The notes: a model not told the origin generated them from the letters alone. A DNA stretch of 64,000 nucleotides from Candidatus Peribacteraceae bacterium (GCA_028703445.1 JAQVMW010000001.1:177853-241852); one strand, 5' to 3'. Positions 51,684-59,547 are shown, counted from the first letter of the stretch. Numbers and translations are program-made.

Positions 51684-52961
51684 TCAGACAAGCTTGTCGT
51701 AGTCATGCGCCAGCAACTGCGCATTGACCTGCCGGATCAATTCCATCACGACCCCCACCACGATGATAAGTCCGGAGCCGGAAATGATGAGATCGGCGCG
51801 GCTTAAGGGCGAGAACTTGGTGAAGACCAGAGGAATGACGGCAATGAGACCAAGGAAGATCCCGCCCCATAGATTCAGGCGATTGCTCGTGCGCTGCAGG
51901 ACTTCCGCCGTCTGGCGCCCGGGCCGTATGCCCGGGATGAAGCCGCCGCGCTTCTGGATCTGCTCGGCCAGATCATCCACCTTGAACGTGACCGACACGT
52001 AGAAGAACGTGAACAGAACGACCAGCAGGAAGTACACGAGCAGGTAGAGGAAACTCGGATTCTGCGGGCTCAAGTAGAGCGTGATGAAACTCACCACGGA
52101 CGCGAAGCGCGGCGCGGTCTGCAGGAATTGCGCGAGGATCGCCGGAAACGTAATGAGGGAGATGGCGAAGATGATGGGGATCATGCCTGCTTGATTGAGA
52201 CGGATGGGAATACCACCGGCCACTCCGCGACCTGCTCCCTGATTGGCATACGTAATGGGCACGAGCTTGTGAGCATCGGTGAAGAGGACGACGGCAACAA
52301 GCATGGCGAGCGAAATGATCGTGAAGAGGAAAAACATGCCTATCTTTCCCTGCCCTCCGAGGAAAATGGAACTCATGGAAGCCGGAATACCGGAAACGAT
52401 GCCCGTGAAGATGATGAGCGAAATACCGTTGCCGATCCCTTTCTCGGTGATGAGCTCGCCGAGCCACATCACGAAAATCGACCCTGCCGTCACGTAGAGC
52501 ATCGGCAGCAGGACATAGGGAAAGGAGGTATCCACCAGCTTGAGCCCTCCGCGGCTGAGCAGAATCAGAAAACCGTAACTCTGCAGGAACGCGAGCGGAA
52601 AAGAGATCCAGCGCATGTAGCGATTGAGCTCCTGTTGCCCCTGCGCCCCTTCTTTGCTGAGCGCCTCCAACTTGGGAAAGATCACGGTGCAGAGCTGCAC
52701 GATGATCGAGGCATTGATGTACGGGGAAAGGCCGAGCAACACGACCGAGAAGTTATCGATAGATCCGCCGGTAAGCGCCACGAAGATCCCCATCGGACCG
52801 GAGGAAGAGCGTGTCGTTAAATACTGCAGCAGAGCCTGTGGATCGGTGCCCGGAATCGTAATGTGCGCGACAACGCGGTAGATGAAGAGCAGCGCGATTG
52901 TCATGAGGATGCGGCGGCGCAGATCCTCGGAATGCCAGAGTTGTCTAAGGTAAGTGAACAC
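51684..52961 (-). CDS. secY: protein translocase subunit SecY
   Basis: 425 residues, ten TM helices. It forms the Sec channel. IYRVVAHITIPGTD near the N-terminus, LGLSPYINASIIVQL (plug and TM2), EKGIGNGISLIIFTGI, FFYVSVTFKVDDLAEQIQKRGGFIPGIRPG are hallmark segments. The start codon is GTG 52961. It is downstream of rplO as usual. Confidence 0.96.
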   Translation of the reverse strand: MFTYLRQLWHSEDLRRRILMTIALLFIYRVVAHITIPGTDPQALLQYLTTRSSSGPMGIFVALTGGSIDNFSVVLLGLSPYINASIIVQLCTVIFPKLEALSKEGAQGQQELNRYMRWISFPLAFLQSYGFLILLSRGGLKLVDTSFPYVLLPMLYVTAGSIFVMWLGELITEKGIGNGISLIIFTGIVSGIPASMSSIFLGGQGKIGMFFLFTIISLAMLVAVVLFTDAHKLVPITYANQGAGRGVAGGIPIRLNQAGMIPIIFAISLITFPAILAQFLQTAPRFASVVSFITLYLSPQNPSFLYLLVYFLLVVLFTFFYVSVTFKVDDLAEQIQKRGGFIPGIRPGRQTAEVLQRTSNRLNLWGGIFLGLIAVIPLVFTKFSPLSRADLIISGSGLIIVVGVVMELIRQVNAQLLAHDYDKLV

Positions 52962-53000
52962 GGGAACGTTTGGAGCTTTGGAGGGATAGAGGAGGTGATG

Positions 53001-53080
53001 GTTACATTGTTACATTGTTGAATGGTTACCCATGAAACAGCCTAAGAGTCGCTTGCGAACAATGTAACAATAGAACCATT
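53001..53080. repeat. 14-bp inverted repeat in the rplO-secY spacer
   Basis: ATTGTTACATTGTT (53006-53019) is perfectly complementary to AACAATGTAACAAT (53058-53071), and AATGGTT (53021-53027) to AACCATT (53074-53080). The GTTACATT word is also tandemly repeated. Confidence 0.75.
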
Positions 53081-53082
53081 TA

Positions 53083-53523
53083 TCAGGAAATAAGGGTAAT
53101 AGACCCACCAGCCGCCCCAATCGCTTTCTTCGCGCTCTTTGAGACGGCGTGAACGGTCAAATCGAATTTTTTCGTCACCGCTCCCTGTCCCAGGATCTTC
53201 ACCGGGTTATTGGTGGTTCGCAGGTGATGTGCCCGGAGTGAGGTGGGATCATAGGCACCAGCTGGCAGGGCAGCCTCAAGTGTTTCGAGATTAATCACTT
53301 CGAATGTGCGATGCATCGGCCGCTTGAACCCCGGCAGCTTGGGCTGGCGGATGATCAGCGGCACCTGTCCGCCTTCGAAACCGAACTTGCGGCCTTTGCC
53401 TGCGCGCGACTGCTGACCTTTGGTTCCACGGCCGGCTGTCGTGCCGCCGCCTGCACTGCTACCGCGCGCAATGCGCTTGCGTTTGTGCGTGGAGCCGGGG
53501 CTGGGGCGGAGCATGTGCAACAT
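53083..53523 (-). CDS. rplO: 50S ribosomal protein L15
   Basis: 146 residues. Late assembly protein. The Gly/Arg-rich N-terminus (GTTAGRGTKGQQSRAGKG), then GFEGGQVPLIIRQPKLPGF and the C-terminal globular domain are standard. Upstream on this strand L30 is missing, and 2.5 kb of unrelated genes separate it from rpsE. Confidence 0.95.
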   Translation of the reverse strand: MLHMLRPSPGSTHKRKRIARGSSAGGGTTAGRGTKGQQSRAGKGRKFGFEGGQVPLIIRQPKLPGFKRPMHRTFEVINLETLEAALPAGAYDPTSLRAHHLRTTNNPVKILGQGAVTKKFDLTVHAVSKSAKKAIGAAGGSITLIS

Positions 53524-53560
53524 TATTGGGGATTAGGGATTGGGGATTAGAGTATGAGGG
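53524..53560. repeat. G-rich ATTGGGGATTAGGG repeat upstream of rplO
   Basis: Three to four copies of (A/T)TTGGGGAT/ATTAGGG on the plus strand, so a C-rich tract on the rplO coding strand. Similar tracts lie near 56640, 56848, 58141, 58935 and 63575. Confidence 0.65.
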
Positions 53561-53712
53561 ATAAGGGACACGAAGAATCAGGTCTTTCACTGAGACATCT
53601 GTAGAACGGGTGAAATCCTAGAGGCTCAGGGGTTGGAGGTAAAGAGAGGATTCTCTTCTTTTCCGCTCTTTTTCGGGGTAGAACGCAATCGGAACTATTG
53701 CACGTTCTGTGG

Positions 53713-53718
53713 TACAAA
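53713..53718 (+). promoter_or_regulatory. -10-like box of SLH-CAP gene
   Basis: TACAAA preceded by TGG ends 7 nt before ATG 53726. It lacks the final T of the consensus. Confidence 0.35.
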
Positions 53719-53725
53719 ACATGCA

Positions 53726-54859
53726 ATGTCCAAACAGATCGCGCTGATTGCGCTTCTCTGTGCCTTCGTGACAGGCACGAGTGCGCAGGCCCCCATCGTC
53801 ACACGCGCGGAGGCGGTGATGTTTCTTTTTCAAATAAGCCAGAAATCTCTGCCGGACATCAGGGGCACCGAACCGCTCTTCTCGGATGTCCCCGCTGGCA
53901 GCCTGCAGGAGAAAACTCTTCAGGCAGCCGTTGAGAATGGCATGATCGGCGTGAACCCGGTCACCAGAGCCGTCGATCCGGATGCCACTGTCTCGCGCGG
54001 TGAGTATCTGCGCATGCTCGCGATTCTCTTCTCCCTTCCCGCCAATCCCGTCCACCACTACACCGACATCCCCTATTCCGCCTCTTATGCTCCGTACGTG
54101 GGAATCGCGGAGCGCTGCCGCCTCTTCCCGACGGAGCAACAGGATGCACTGAAACCGGAGAGCCCCCTCCTGCTCACTGAAGCTGCCGGAGCCGTGTATA
54201 CACTGTTTCGTTGCTCTGCAGCTCTGCAACCGAAGACCGCCTCGACCATATTACCCCCGGTCGCACAGTCCTCCGTCTCGCGCGTTCCACAGACCCTCTC
54301 ACTCAGGATCAACTCCATTCTCTCTCCACCGCTCCTCCCGTCCCCCAATGCCACCGAGCAGAAGAAGTTGCAGATTATCGGGCTTGTGAATCAGGAACGG
54401 ATGGCAACGGGTCTGCTTCCGTTCATTCGCAATGCTCAGCTGGAACAAGCAGCACAGGCGCACGCCAAAGACATGTACAAACGCGGATATTTCAGCCACT
54501 TCAATCCGGAAGGCTTAAACTACATTGATCGAATCCGCCAAACGCAGTATCTCACCCTGCCTCCTGAGCTTTGTTCCTGTCAGGCCGTCTTCGATTTGAG
54601 TGAGCTCCTCAATCAGCGCAGCGAAGTGAGCCCGCACTATCTCGTGACAAAACGCTCTCCTGTATGCAACTGCAATCCGCGGTTCGCACTCGGCGAGAAC
54701 ATCGCCCGCGGCCAGCAGACGGCACAGATTGCCGTGGAGCAGTGGATGGCCTCGCCCAGTCACCGCCAGGCCATTCTGCAGCCGCTCTTTCGCGAAACGG
54801 GTGTGGGGGTATTTGGAGATGTTTGGGTACAGGAATTCGGATCACTGAGTTTGGAATAG
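53726..54859 (+). CDS. secreted SLH-domain CAP (SCP-like) protein
   Basis: 377 residues. A signal peptide ends near residue 20 (VTGTSAQA). Two SLH-like repeats follow (~22-140: TRAEAVMFLFQ...FSDV, then DATVSRGEYLRMLAILF...YTDI). The CAP domain begins about 210 (LQIIGLVNQERMATGLLPF), with HAKDMYKRGYFSHFNPEG, GENIARGQ and SPSHRQAIL (the family His/Glu sites). The SLH part would anchor it to a pyruvylated cell-surface glycan, consistent with the CsaB-type domain at 8 kb. It is on the opposite strand to the ribosomal genes. ATG 53726 gives the signal peptide. Confidence 0.85.
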   Translation: MSKQIALIALLCAFVTGTSAQAPIVTRAEAVMFLFQISQKSLPDIRGTEPLFSDVPAGSLQEKTLQAAVENGMIGVNPVTRAVDPDATVSRGEYLRMLAILFSLPANPVHHYTDIPYSASYAPYVGIAERCRLFPTEQQDALKPESPLLLTEAAGAVYTLFRCSAALQPKTASTILPPVAQSSVSRVPQTLSLRINSILSPPLLPSPNATEQKKLQIIGLVNQERMATGLLPFIRNAQLEQAAQAHAKDMYKRGYFSHFNPEGLNYIDRIRQTQYLTLPPELCSCQAVFDLSELLNQRSEVSPHYLVTKRSPVCNCNPRFALGENIARGQQTAQIAVEQWMASPSHRQAILQPLFRETGVGVFGDVWVQEFGSLSLE

Positions 54860-54897
54860 CTTGTTAGGTTGTTGGGTTGTTAGCTTCTTAGGATCTG
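54859..54897 (+). repeat. TTGTTAGG/TTAGCTTCTTAG word repeat
   Basis: Three copies of TTGTTAGG/TTGTTGGG, then TTAGCTTCTTAGG. The inverse CCTAAGAAACTAAGAAGC lies at 55143-55160, on the other side of the small gene between them. Confidence 0.5.
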
Positions 54898-54903
54898 TAC
54901 AAT
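54898..54903 (+). promoter_or_regulatory. -10 box of small gene (leaderless)
   Basis: TACAAT ends 8 nt before ATG 54912. Confidence 0.45.
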
Positions 54904-54911
54904 GACCCCGT

Positions 54912-55109
54912 ATGGAAAAACTTGAAACCACATCACAGGCCTCTGAAAGCGTGCAAGAACGCGCACAACGTTTTTCCAAGATCATCGGCGCGATGGTACA
55001 GAGCATGCGTGCGCGCTTCAGCCTCTGCTCTACGAGTGCGAGCATGACAGGCAACCCCGATCTGAAGCCAATGGAAGGCGAGAGCCCGAATGCTTGGCAC
55101 TACTCATGA
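54912..55109 (+). CDS. small orphan protein
   Basis: 65 residues, amphipathic helical N-terminal half (SESVQERAQRFSKIIGAMVQSM), then a Ser/Cys-containing loop. No family. Promoter TACAAT 8 nt upstream supports expression. It is bracketed by inverted TTAGCTTCTTAG words, so the whole small unit could be a repeat-flanked insertion. Confidence 0.45.
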   Translation: MEKLETTSQASESVQERAQRFSKIIGAMVQSMRARFSLCSTSASMTGNPDLKPMEGESPNAWHYS

Positions 55110-55162
55110 TGTACGTCCGGCTGAAGGCACTCGCAGAAGTTTCCTAAGAAACTAAGAAGCTC

Positions 55163-55684
55163 CTACCGAAGAAGCTCCGTAAGCGTCCTGCCGAACTCCT
55201 CCGACGCCTCGGCGCCGTTGCCCGTGACGATGAGGCCATCGACGGTGACGGAGTCTCCCGTAAACGCGGCACCGGCCTGCTCGAGAATTTCTCTCTGTGT
55301 CCCCTGACCGTCATCCCACACCGTCGCCTTTTTGCCCTCGAGCACCCGGGCCTTCGCCAGGATCAAAGGAGCGATGCAAATGGCTCCGAGCGGAATGGCG
55401 GCCACTGCGGCCTCATGGGCGATCCTGAGCGCTTCGGGATGACGCACGTAGGCTTCCGCACCGCCTCCGCCAATGAAGGCAATCAGATCAAAGTTCTCGA
55501 TTTTCACCTGCCTGAGCGGAAGCGTGTTTTGCACTGACCCTCCGAACCTGCCGGTGCACGTGCCTCCCTCTCCGCTCGCGACGATCACTTGAAGCCCTTC
55601 GCGTTCTAATGCAGCACGCGTGCGCGTGTACTCGATGTCCTGGTAGTCCTTCTGCGCGATGATGAGAAGTGCCTTTTTGGGCAT
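55163..55684 (-). CDS. DJ-1/PfpI-family protein
   Basis: 173 residues. The class I glutamine-amidotransferase-like fold of this family: KKALLIIAQKDYQDIEY start, LIAFIGGGGAEAY, and the nucleophile elbow GAICIAP with the conserved Cys (~102). Family members act as glyoxalases, deglycases or chaperones; which one cannot be read here. It sits between rpsE and rplO where L30 would be expected. TATTCT ends 6 nt before the ATG. Confidence 0.85.
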   Translation of the reverse strand: MPKKALLIIAQKDYQDIEYTRTRAALEREGLQVIVASGEGGTCTGRFGGSVQNTLPLRQVKIENFDLIAFIGGGGAEAYVRHPEALRIAHEAAVAAIPLGAICIAPLILAKARVLEGKKATVWDDGQGTQREILEQAGAAFTGDSVTVDGLIVTGNGAEASEEFGRTLTELLR

Positions 55685-55690
55685 AGAACC

Positions 55691-55696
55691 AGAATA
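55691..55696 (-). promoter_or_regulatory. extended -10 box of DJ-1/PfpI gene (leaderless)
   Basis: On the minus strand TATTCT preceded by TGA ends 6 nt before ATG 55684. Confidence 0.5.
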
Positions 55697-55717
55697 TCAG
55701 AAAATGACGACGAATAG

Positions 55718-55745
55718 TTGACAGAATCCATTGTCATAGTACCTT
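55718..55745 (+). promoter_or_regulatory. -35/-10 promoter of small orphan (leaderless)
   Basis: A perfect TTGACA (55718-55723), a 16-nt spacer and TACCTT (55740-55745) end 6 nt before ATG 55752: the most complete promoter seen here. Confidence 0.6.
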
Positions 55746-55751
55746 CGTCTC

Positions 55752-56027
55752 ATGTCAGAGTATCGAGTCACATCGGTAACCGATGCTGGAGATGACGAAA
55801 AAATCGTCGTTCTTACGGGGGGCGATACACGCCAGGATCCCAGTCCCGATCAATCAACGCCGACTCCCGCAGAAATCCAATACGGTTGTCATCGTTTTCC
55901 TGTGAAACAAAGACTCGAAGCCGAAGCCAGACAGATGAAACTGCGGATCGCAAAATGCCTGTGCCCCGGACAACATCCACCTCACCAACTGTCAGGAGGT
56001 AAAAATTTGGTGACCTTTCTTTACTGA
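55752..56027 (+). CDS. small orphan protein, convergent with rpsE
   Basis: 91 residues. The N-terminal half is acidic and polar (SVTDAGDDEKIVVLTGGDTRQD); the C-terminal half is basic with three Cys and several His (YGCHRFP, CLCPGQHPPHQ), possibly metal-binding. Its end overlaps the 3' end of rpsE by 7 bp on the other strand. No family recognised. A good promoter supports it. Confidence 0.5.
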   Translation: MSEYRVTSVTDAGDDEKIVVLTGGDTRQDPSPDQSTPTPAEIQYGCHRFPVKQRLEAEARQMKLRIAKCLCPGQHPPHQLSGGKNLVTFLY

Positions 56028-56638
56028 ATCACGTCCTTCTTCGCAATCTCCGTCACGCCCAGACGTTCACCTTCCAACGCCGCGGCATCCTGCCGGACGC
56101 CTTCGGTCTCTTTGAGCGGCTTCTTCTCGGGCATGTCTTCTTGGGGCATCCCGCCTTTCCACTTGAGCCGCCCAAGCGCCTTCATCACTGCCTGTGCGTT
56201 CACGAGCTTGTTACTGCTCCCGAAGCGCTTTGAGAGGACATCCTGCACGCCTGCCTGCTCCAGAATGACGCGCACTGCCCCACCCGCAATGAGACCTGTA
56301 CCCTTGCACGCCGGGAGTAAGCGGATCTTGGCCGCCTTGAACTTCACATCAACCTGATGCGGAATCGTGCCCTCGCGCAGAGGGATACGCACCATGTGGC
56401 GCTTGGCATCCACTGTCGCCTTCTTCACCGCAGCCTGCACCTCGGCGGCCTTGCCCGTGCCCAGCCCCACCTTGCCCTTCTTGTTGCCGATCACCACGAT
56501 GGCGCGGAAGCGCATGCGGCGTCCGCCTGCGACCACGCGCGTCACACGATCCACGGAGAGCGTCACCTCATCGTACTCACTGGGAGTACGCGGACGACGG
56601 TCGCCACGCTTTCGGTCTGGACGGGAAGATTTAGCCAT
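56021..56638 (-). CDS. rpsE: 30S ribosomal protein S5
   Basis: 205 residues. Needed for fidelity and helicase activity at mRNA entry. VTRVVAGGRRMRFRAIVVIGNKKGKVGLG and the KAAKIRLLPACKGTGLIAGGAVR half are standard. The C-terminus (~165-205) is a charged extension. Downstream, L30 is absent. Confidence 0.95.
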   Translation of the reverse strand: MAKSSRPDRKRGDRRPRTPSEYDEVTLSVDRVTRVVAGGRRMRFRAIVVIGNKKGKVGLGTGKAAEVQAAVKKATVDAKRHMVRIPLREGTIPHQVDVKFKAAKIRLLPACKGTGLIAGGAVRVILEQAGVQDVLSKRFGSSNKLVNAQAVMKALGRLKWKGGMPQEDMPEKKPLKETEGVRQDAAALEGERLGVTEIAKKDVIQ

Positions 56639-56640
56639 GT

Positions 56641-56844
56641 TTAGGGGTTAGGGATTAGGGATTGGGAATCTGGACTTGGGACGGGTTGGAGCTTCTTTAT
56701 CAAATTCGGATTCGTTTCCGCGAGATTACCGTGCAATTCCGCGATCGCCCACCCGGAAATATGCGCCGCAAAAGCGTCGTCGGAGATATCAGGGAAGATA
56801 CTTCTCTTTTGTTCCGTGGCCTGTGGGTTTTCAGATGGAGACAT
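56641..56844 (-). CDS. small orphan between rplR and rpsE
   Basis: 67 residues from ATG 56844. The core RSIFPDISDDAFAAHISGWAIAELHGNL looks like a genuine folded helix pair. The last residues (SQSLIPNP) are a translation of the CCCTAATCC-type spacer repeat, so the frame runs into repeat DNA. Function unknown. Confidence 0.45.
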   Translation of the reverse strand: MSPSENPQATEQKRSIFPDISDDAFAAHISGWAIAELHGNLAETNPNLIKKLQPVPSPDSQSLIPNP

Positions 56845-56854
56845 AGGTGAATGA

Positions 56855-57160
56855 TTAGGGATTAGGGACTGGAGACTGGGATTCGGACGGGGAAGCTGGC
56901 CTCTTGAATCTTTCAAGAAGTGCAGTTGTTTCATCAATGACCTTTCGCACAATCGCGAGGGGAATGGACACTTCTTCTCCTTCTTGCTTGTCTTGGCCAC
57001 GGAATACAGCGAAGACAGTTTCGCCTTCCACGCGCGTCACAACCAACCACCTCGATGCTGGCTTGGTTCGAATGCTCGCGCGTACTTGCGCAACATACGG
57101 CATGACATCCCTATGGACGGGGATGCGCGTGCCGTGGGTGATGGGGAGAGTTTCGTTCAT
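56855..57160 (-). CDS. small orphan downstream of rplR
   Basis: 101 residues from ATG 57160. Beta-rich with HRDVMPYVAQVRASIRTKPASRWLVVTRVEGETVFAVFRGQ, then the helix IPLAIVRKVIDETTALLERF. It has the look of a small folded domain; I cannot name it. The tail (SESQSPVPNP) again reads spacer repeat. Between rplR and rpsE, it breaks the usual tight spc order. Confidence 0.5.
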   Translation of the reverse strand: MNETLPITHGTRIPVHRDVMPYVAQVRASIRTKPASRWLVVTRVEGETVFAVFRGQDKQEGEEVSIPLAIVRKVIDETTALLERFKRPASPSESQSPVPNP

Positions 57161-57191
57161 GGGAGCAGAGCAGCCCTTCGTGGCTGCGGTA

Positions 57192-57545
57192 TTAAAATTG
57201 CAATCCGCCTTCGCGGGCGGCATCGGCAAGCGCCTTCACGATACCGTGATAGGCGTAGGCGTTGCGGTCGAAGACGATGGTCGTGATCTTGGCCTCTTTG
57301 GCTTTCTTCGCGATGAGCGTCCCCAGCTTCTTGGCGCCTTCCACCGTGGGCTTGGCCTTCGCTTCGCGCGTGGAAGCGGCCATGAGCGTCTTGCCGGCGT
57401 CGTCATCAATCACCTGTACGGTCACCTGCTGGAGCGACCGGAATACCGTCAGGCGTGGCCGCCGAGCTGATCCGTGGATGCGAGCGCGGATGCGCTTCTT
57501 TCTGCGGAGCCTAAGTTGGAGCTTGGAACGTATCATGATGGTCAT
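57192..57545 (-). CDS. rplR: 50S ribosomal protein L18
   Basis: 117 residues (114 from ATG 57536). It binds 5S rRNA with L5. [26 protein letters not shown] and [24 protein letters not shown] are the family ends. Follows rplF by 6 bp. Confidence 0.95.
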   Translation of the reverse strand: MTIMIRSKLQLRLRRKKRIRARIHGSARRPRLTVFRSLQQVTVQVIDDDAGKTLMAASTREAKAKPTVEGAKKLGTLIAKKAKEAKITTIVFDRNAYAYHGIVKALADAAREGGLQF

Positions 57546-57551
57546 GGAAGA

Positions 57552-58139
57552 TTATGCGGCGGCGGCGCCCTTGCCGACTGCGGCTTTACCGGGTTTGCGG
57601 CGGACCGTCTCGGTACTGTAGCGAATGCCCTTGCCCTTGTAGGGTTCCGGCAAGCGGAATGAGCGGATATTGGCGGCCACCTGACCGACGAGCTGCCGGT
57701 CGATGCCCTGAATCGTGAGCAGGTTCTTGTTCTTCTCGTCCTGCGCTATCGCAATGCCCTCCGGAATCGGAAACTCGACTGGATGGGAGAATCCAAGGTT
57801 CAAGATGAGTTTCTTACCCTGCACCTGCACTTTGTAGCCCACGCCGATCACCTCCAGCGTTTTCTTGTAGCCCTCGGATACTCCACGCACCATGTTCTCG
57901 ATGAGCTGACGGGTGAGCCCGTGACGCGCCCGAGACGCATCACTGTCGCCCTTGCGTTCCACGATGACCTGACTGCCTTTACCCTGAGCAGAGTCGAAGG
58001 GCTCCACTTTCACCGTGACCTCGGGCAGGAATGCGTACGTGAGCTCTCCCTTGGACCCCTTCACGGATACCGTCTGGCCCGTGACCGTCACGGTCACGCC
58101 ACCCGGGATTGCCACTGGTTTGCGTCCGATTCGGGACAT
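57552..58139 (-). CDS. rplF: 50S ribosomal protein L6 with repeat-derived insert
   Basis: 195 residues. SRIGRKPVAIPGGVTVTV start, GVSEGYKKTLEVIGVGYKVQVQGKKLILNLGFSHPV and IRSFRLPEPYKGKGIRY are canonical. At ~46-53, in the first domain, FDSAQGK is encoded by a palindromic repeat (57982-58001) related to the one before tpiA, adding several residues to a surface loop without breaking the frame. Confidence 0.95.
   Translation of the reverse strand: MSRIGRKPVAIPGGVTVTVTGQTVSVKGSKGELTYAFLPEVTVKVEPFDSAQGKGSQVIVERKGDSDASRARHGLTRQLIENMVRGVSEGYKKTLEVIGVGYKVQVQGKKLILNLGFSHPVEFPIPEGIAIAQDEKNKNLLTIQGIDRQLVGQVAANIRSFRLPEPYKGKGIRYSTETVRRKPGKAAVGKGAAAA
57982..58001 (-). repeat. palindromic repeat in frame in rplF
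   Basis: CCCT/AGGG arms around a 12-nt loop. On the coding strand it is CCCTTCGACTCTGCTCAGGG and reads out as part of EPFDSAQGK. It matches the 39226-39247 repeat at 16 of 20 positions. Confidence 0.65.
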
Positions 58140-58169
58140 TCTAGGGATTGGGGATTGGAGTATTAGGGA

Positions 58170-58559
58170 TTAGGAGATTTCGCAGAGGAGTTCGCCGCCG
58201 ATCTTCTTTAAGCGTGCTTCACGGTCGGTGATGAGCCCCCGGCTCGTCGTGAGGATGGCAATGCCGAATCCGTTCTCGACGGGCTTCAATTCCTCAACGG
58301 AGCGGTACACGCGCCGGCCGGGCGTACTCACGCGCTTGAGAGCGAGCACCGGATGATCGGTGAGAAATGAAACCACAAGCTCCTGTTTGGGCGCAGTGCC
58401 CTCTACCGTCACGCTCTGGAGCAGCCCTTCACGCACCAGAAGTTCGCAGAGCTGAAGCTTGATCTTGGAGAGAGAGGCACGGCACTGCGTGCGTCCGGCG
58501 GACTGCGCATTGCGCACGCGGGTGAGCAGATCGCCGATGGGATCGTTGACGGGAGTCAT
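58170..58559 (-). CDS. rpsH: 30S ribosomal protein S8
   Basis: 129 residues. Central-domain 16S binder and translational repressor in some bacteria. NDPIGDLLTRVRNAQSAGR start and the C-terminal GFGIAILTTSRGLITDREARLKKIGGELLCEI are diagnostic. ATG 58559 chosen; the longer frame reads spacer repeat. Confidence 0.95.
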   Translation of the reverse strand: MTPVNDPIGDLLTRVRNAQSAGRTQCRASLSKIKLQLCELLVREGLLQSVTVEGTAPKQELVVSFLTDHPVLALKRVSTPGRRVYRSVEELKPVENGFGIAILTTSRGLITDREARLKKIGGELLCEIS

Positions 58560-58597
58560 GTGTTGAGGCGGGTGGGAGCGGAAAGAGAGGGGAAGAG

Positions 58598-58672
58598 GTC
58601 GTAAGTTGTGAGTTGTGAGTTGTGAGCACCGCTCATGACTCTTAACTCGTGACTCATAACTCTCCCGAGGGA
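58598..58672. repeat. GAGTTGTGAGT word repeats in the rpsN-rpsH spacer
   Basis: GAGTTGTGAGTTGTGAG is followed by CTCATGACTCTTAACTCGTGACTCATAACTC, giving a foldable inverted repeat like that at 47168-47250. Confidence 0.6.
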
Positions 58673-58707
58673 AGTACAGCCGACAGAAACATTCATCAGA
58701 GTCATAG

Positions 58708-58932
58708 CTACCAAGAAGATTTGGTAATACCAGGAATATCACCATTACACGCCAGCTCACGGAAGCAAATGCGGCAGATTTTGAAGAAGCGCAAATACCC
58801 GTGCCGTCTTCCGCAGAGAGTGCAGCGGTTGTAGACGCGCGTTCCGAACTTGGGTTTCTTGCCGGCAGCCTTGGCCTTCATGAAGGTTTCGAGGGCATTG
58901 CGCTGCTTGTTGACGAGAGCGATACGAGCCAT
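58708..58932 (-). CDS. rpsN: 30S ribosomal protein S14, zinc-binding
   Basis: 74 residues. CTLC and CRIC form the zinc site in [24 protein letters not shown], as in type-Z S14; it is a little longer than the usual 61 at the N-terminus. It lies between rplE and rpsH, the standard place. Confidence 0.95.
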   Translation of the reverse strand: MARIALVNKQRNALETFMKAKAAGKKPKFGTRVYNRCTLCGRRHGYLRFFKICRICFRELACNGDIPGITKSSW

Positions 58933-58934
58933 GG

Positions 58935-58965
58935 ATAGGGTTAGGGTTAGGGTTAGGGGTAGTGG
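58935..58965. repeat. tandem GGGTTA repeat before rpsN
   Basis: Four near-perfect units of TAGGGT/GGGTTA (telomere-like word) on the plus strand in the rplE-rpsN spacer. Confidence 0.6.
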
Positions 58966-59547
58966 TTAGGAAGCGGAAGAGGACTTCTTAGTGACGCGTT
59001 CGGCACGGAAGGGCACGCCCATGTACTTCAGGAGCGCGCGGGCGGGCGCATCCGTCTTGGCGTTCGTCGTAATCTGCACCTGCACGCCGAAGATCTTGCC
59101 GGCATCGACGGGGGGGACTTCGGGGAAGATCGAATGATCTTTGAGACCGATGGCGTAATTGCCATGACCGTCCAGCTTGGTCGTCACGCCGCGGAAGTCG
59201 CGGATGCGCGGAAGCACGTACGACAGGAACCGATCGAGGAATTCCTCCATGCGGCGCCCGTGGAGCGTGACAATGGCGCCGACCACCAGCCCCTCGCGGA
59301 TCTTGAAATTGGAGATCGCCTTGCGCGACCGCGTGTGCACGGCCTTCTGGCCGGTGATCTTGGCCAGACACTGTGCCACGAACTCGTGCGACTCTTTCGT
59401 ATCCATCTTTTCGCGGTTGATGCCCACGTTCACCGTGACTTTCTCGATACGCGGAAGCGCGTGCACGTTCGTGACCTTGAGGTCCTTCTTGAGTGCTTCG
59501 GCGACTGGGCCGCGGAGCCGATCATGGAGGGATTCATACTTCTTCAT
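58966..59547 (-). CDS. rplE: 50S ribosomal protein L5
   Basis: 193 residues. 5S rRNA binder contacting P-site tRNA. LPRIEKVTVNVGINREK, AKITGQKAVHTRSRKAISNFKIREGLVVG and the RDFRGV, GLKDHSIFPEV segments are standard. Confidence 0.95.
   Translation of the reverse strand: MKKYESLHDRLRGPVAEALKKDLKVTNVHALPRIEKVTVNVGINREKMDTKESHEFVAQCLAKITGQKAVHTRSRKAISNFKIREGLVVGAIVTLHGRRMEEFLDRFLSYVLPRIRDFRGVTTKLDGHGNYAIGLKDHSIFPEVPPVDAGKIFGVQVQITTNAKTDAPARALLKYMGVPFRAERVTKKSSSAS

Noticed and set aside
47168..58672. CRISPR-like appearance of repeated words in spacers
   Set aside because: Units are tandem or inverted with no unique spacers of constant length, and no cas genes are present.
58935..58965. Telomere repeat suggesting a chromosome end
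   Set aside because: Only four units, located inside a ribosomal operon; similar imperfect tracts occur in several spacers.
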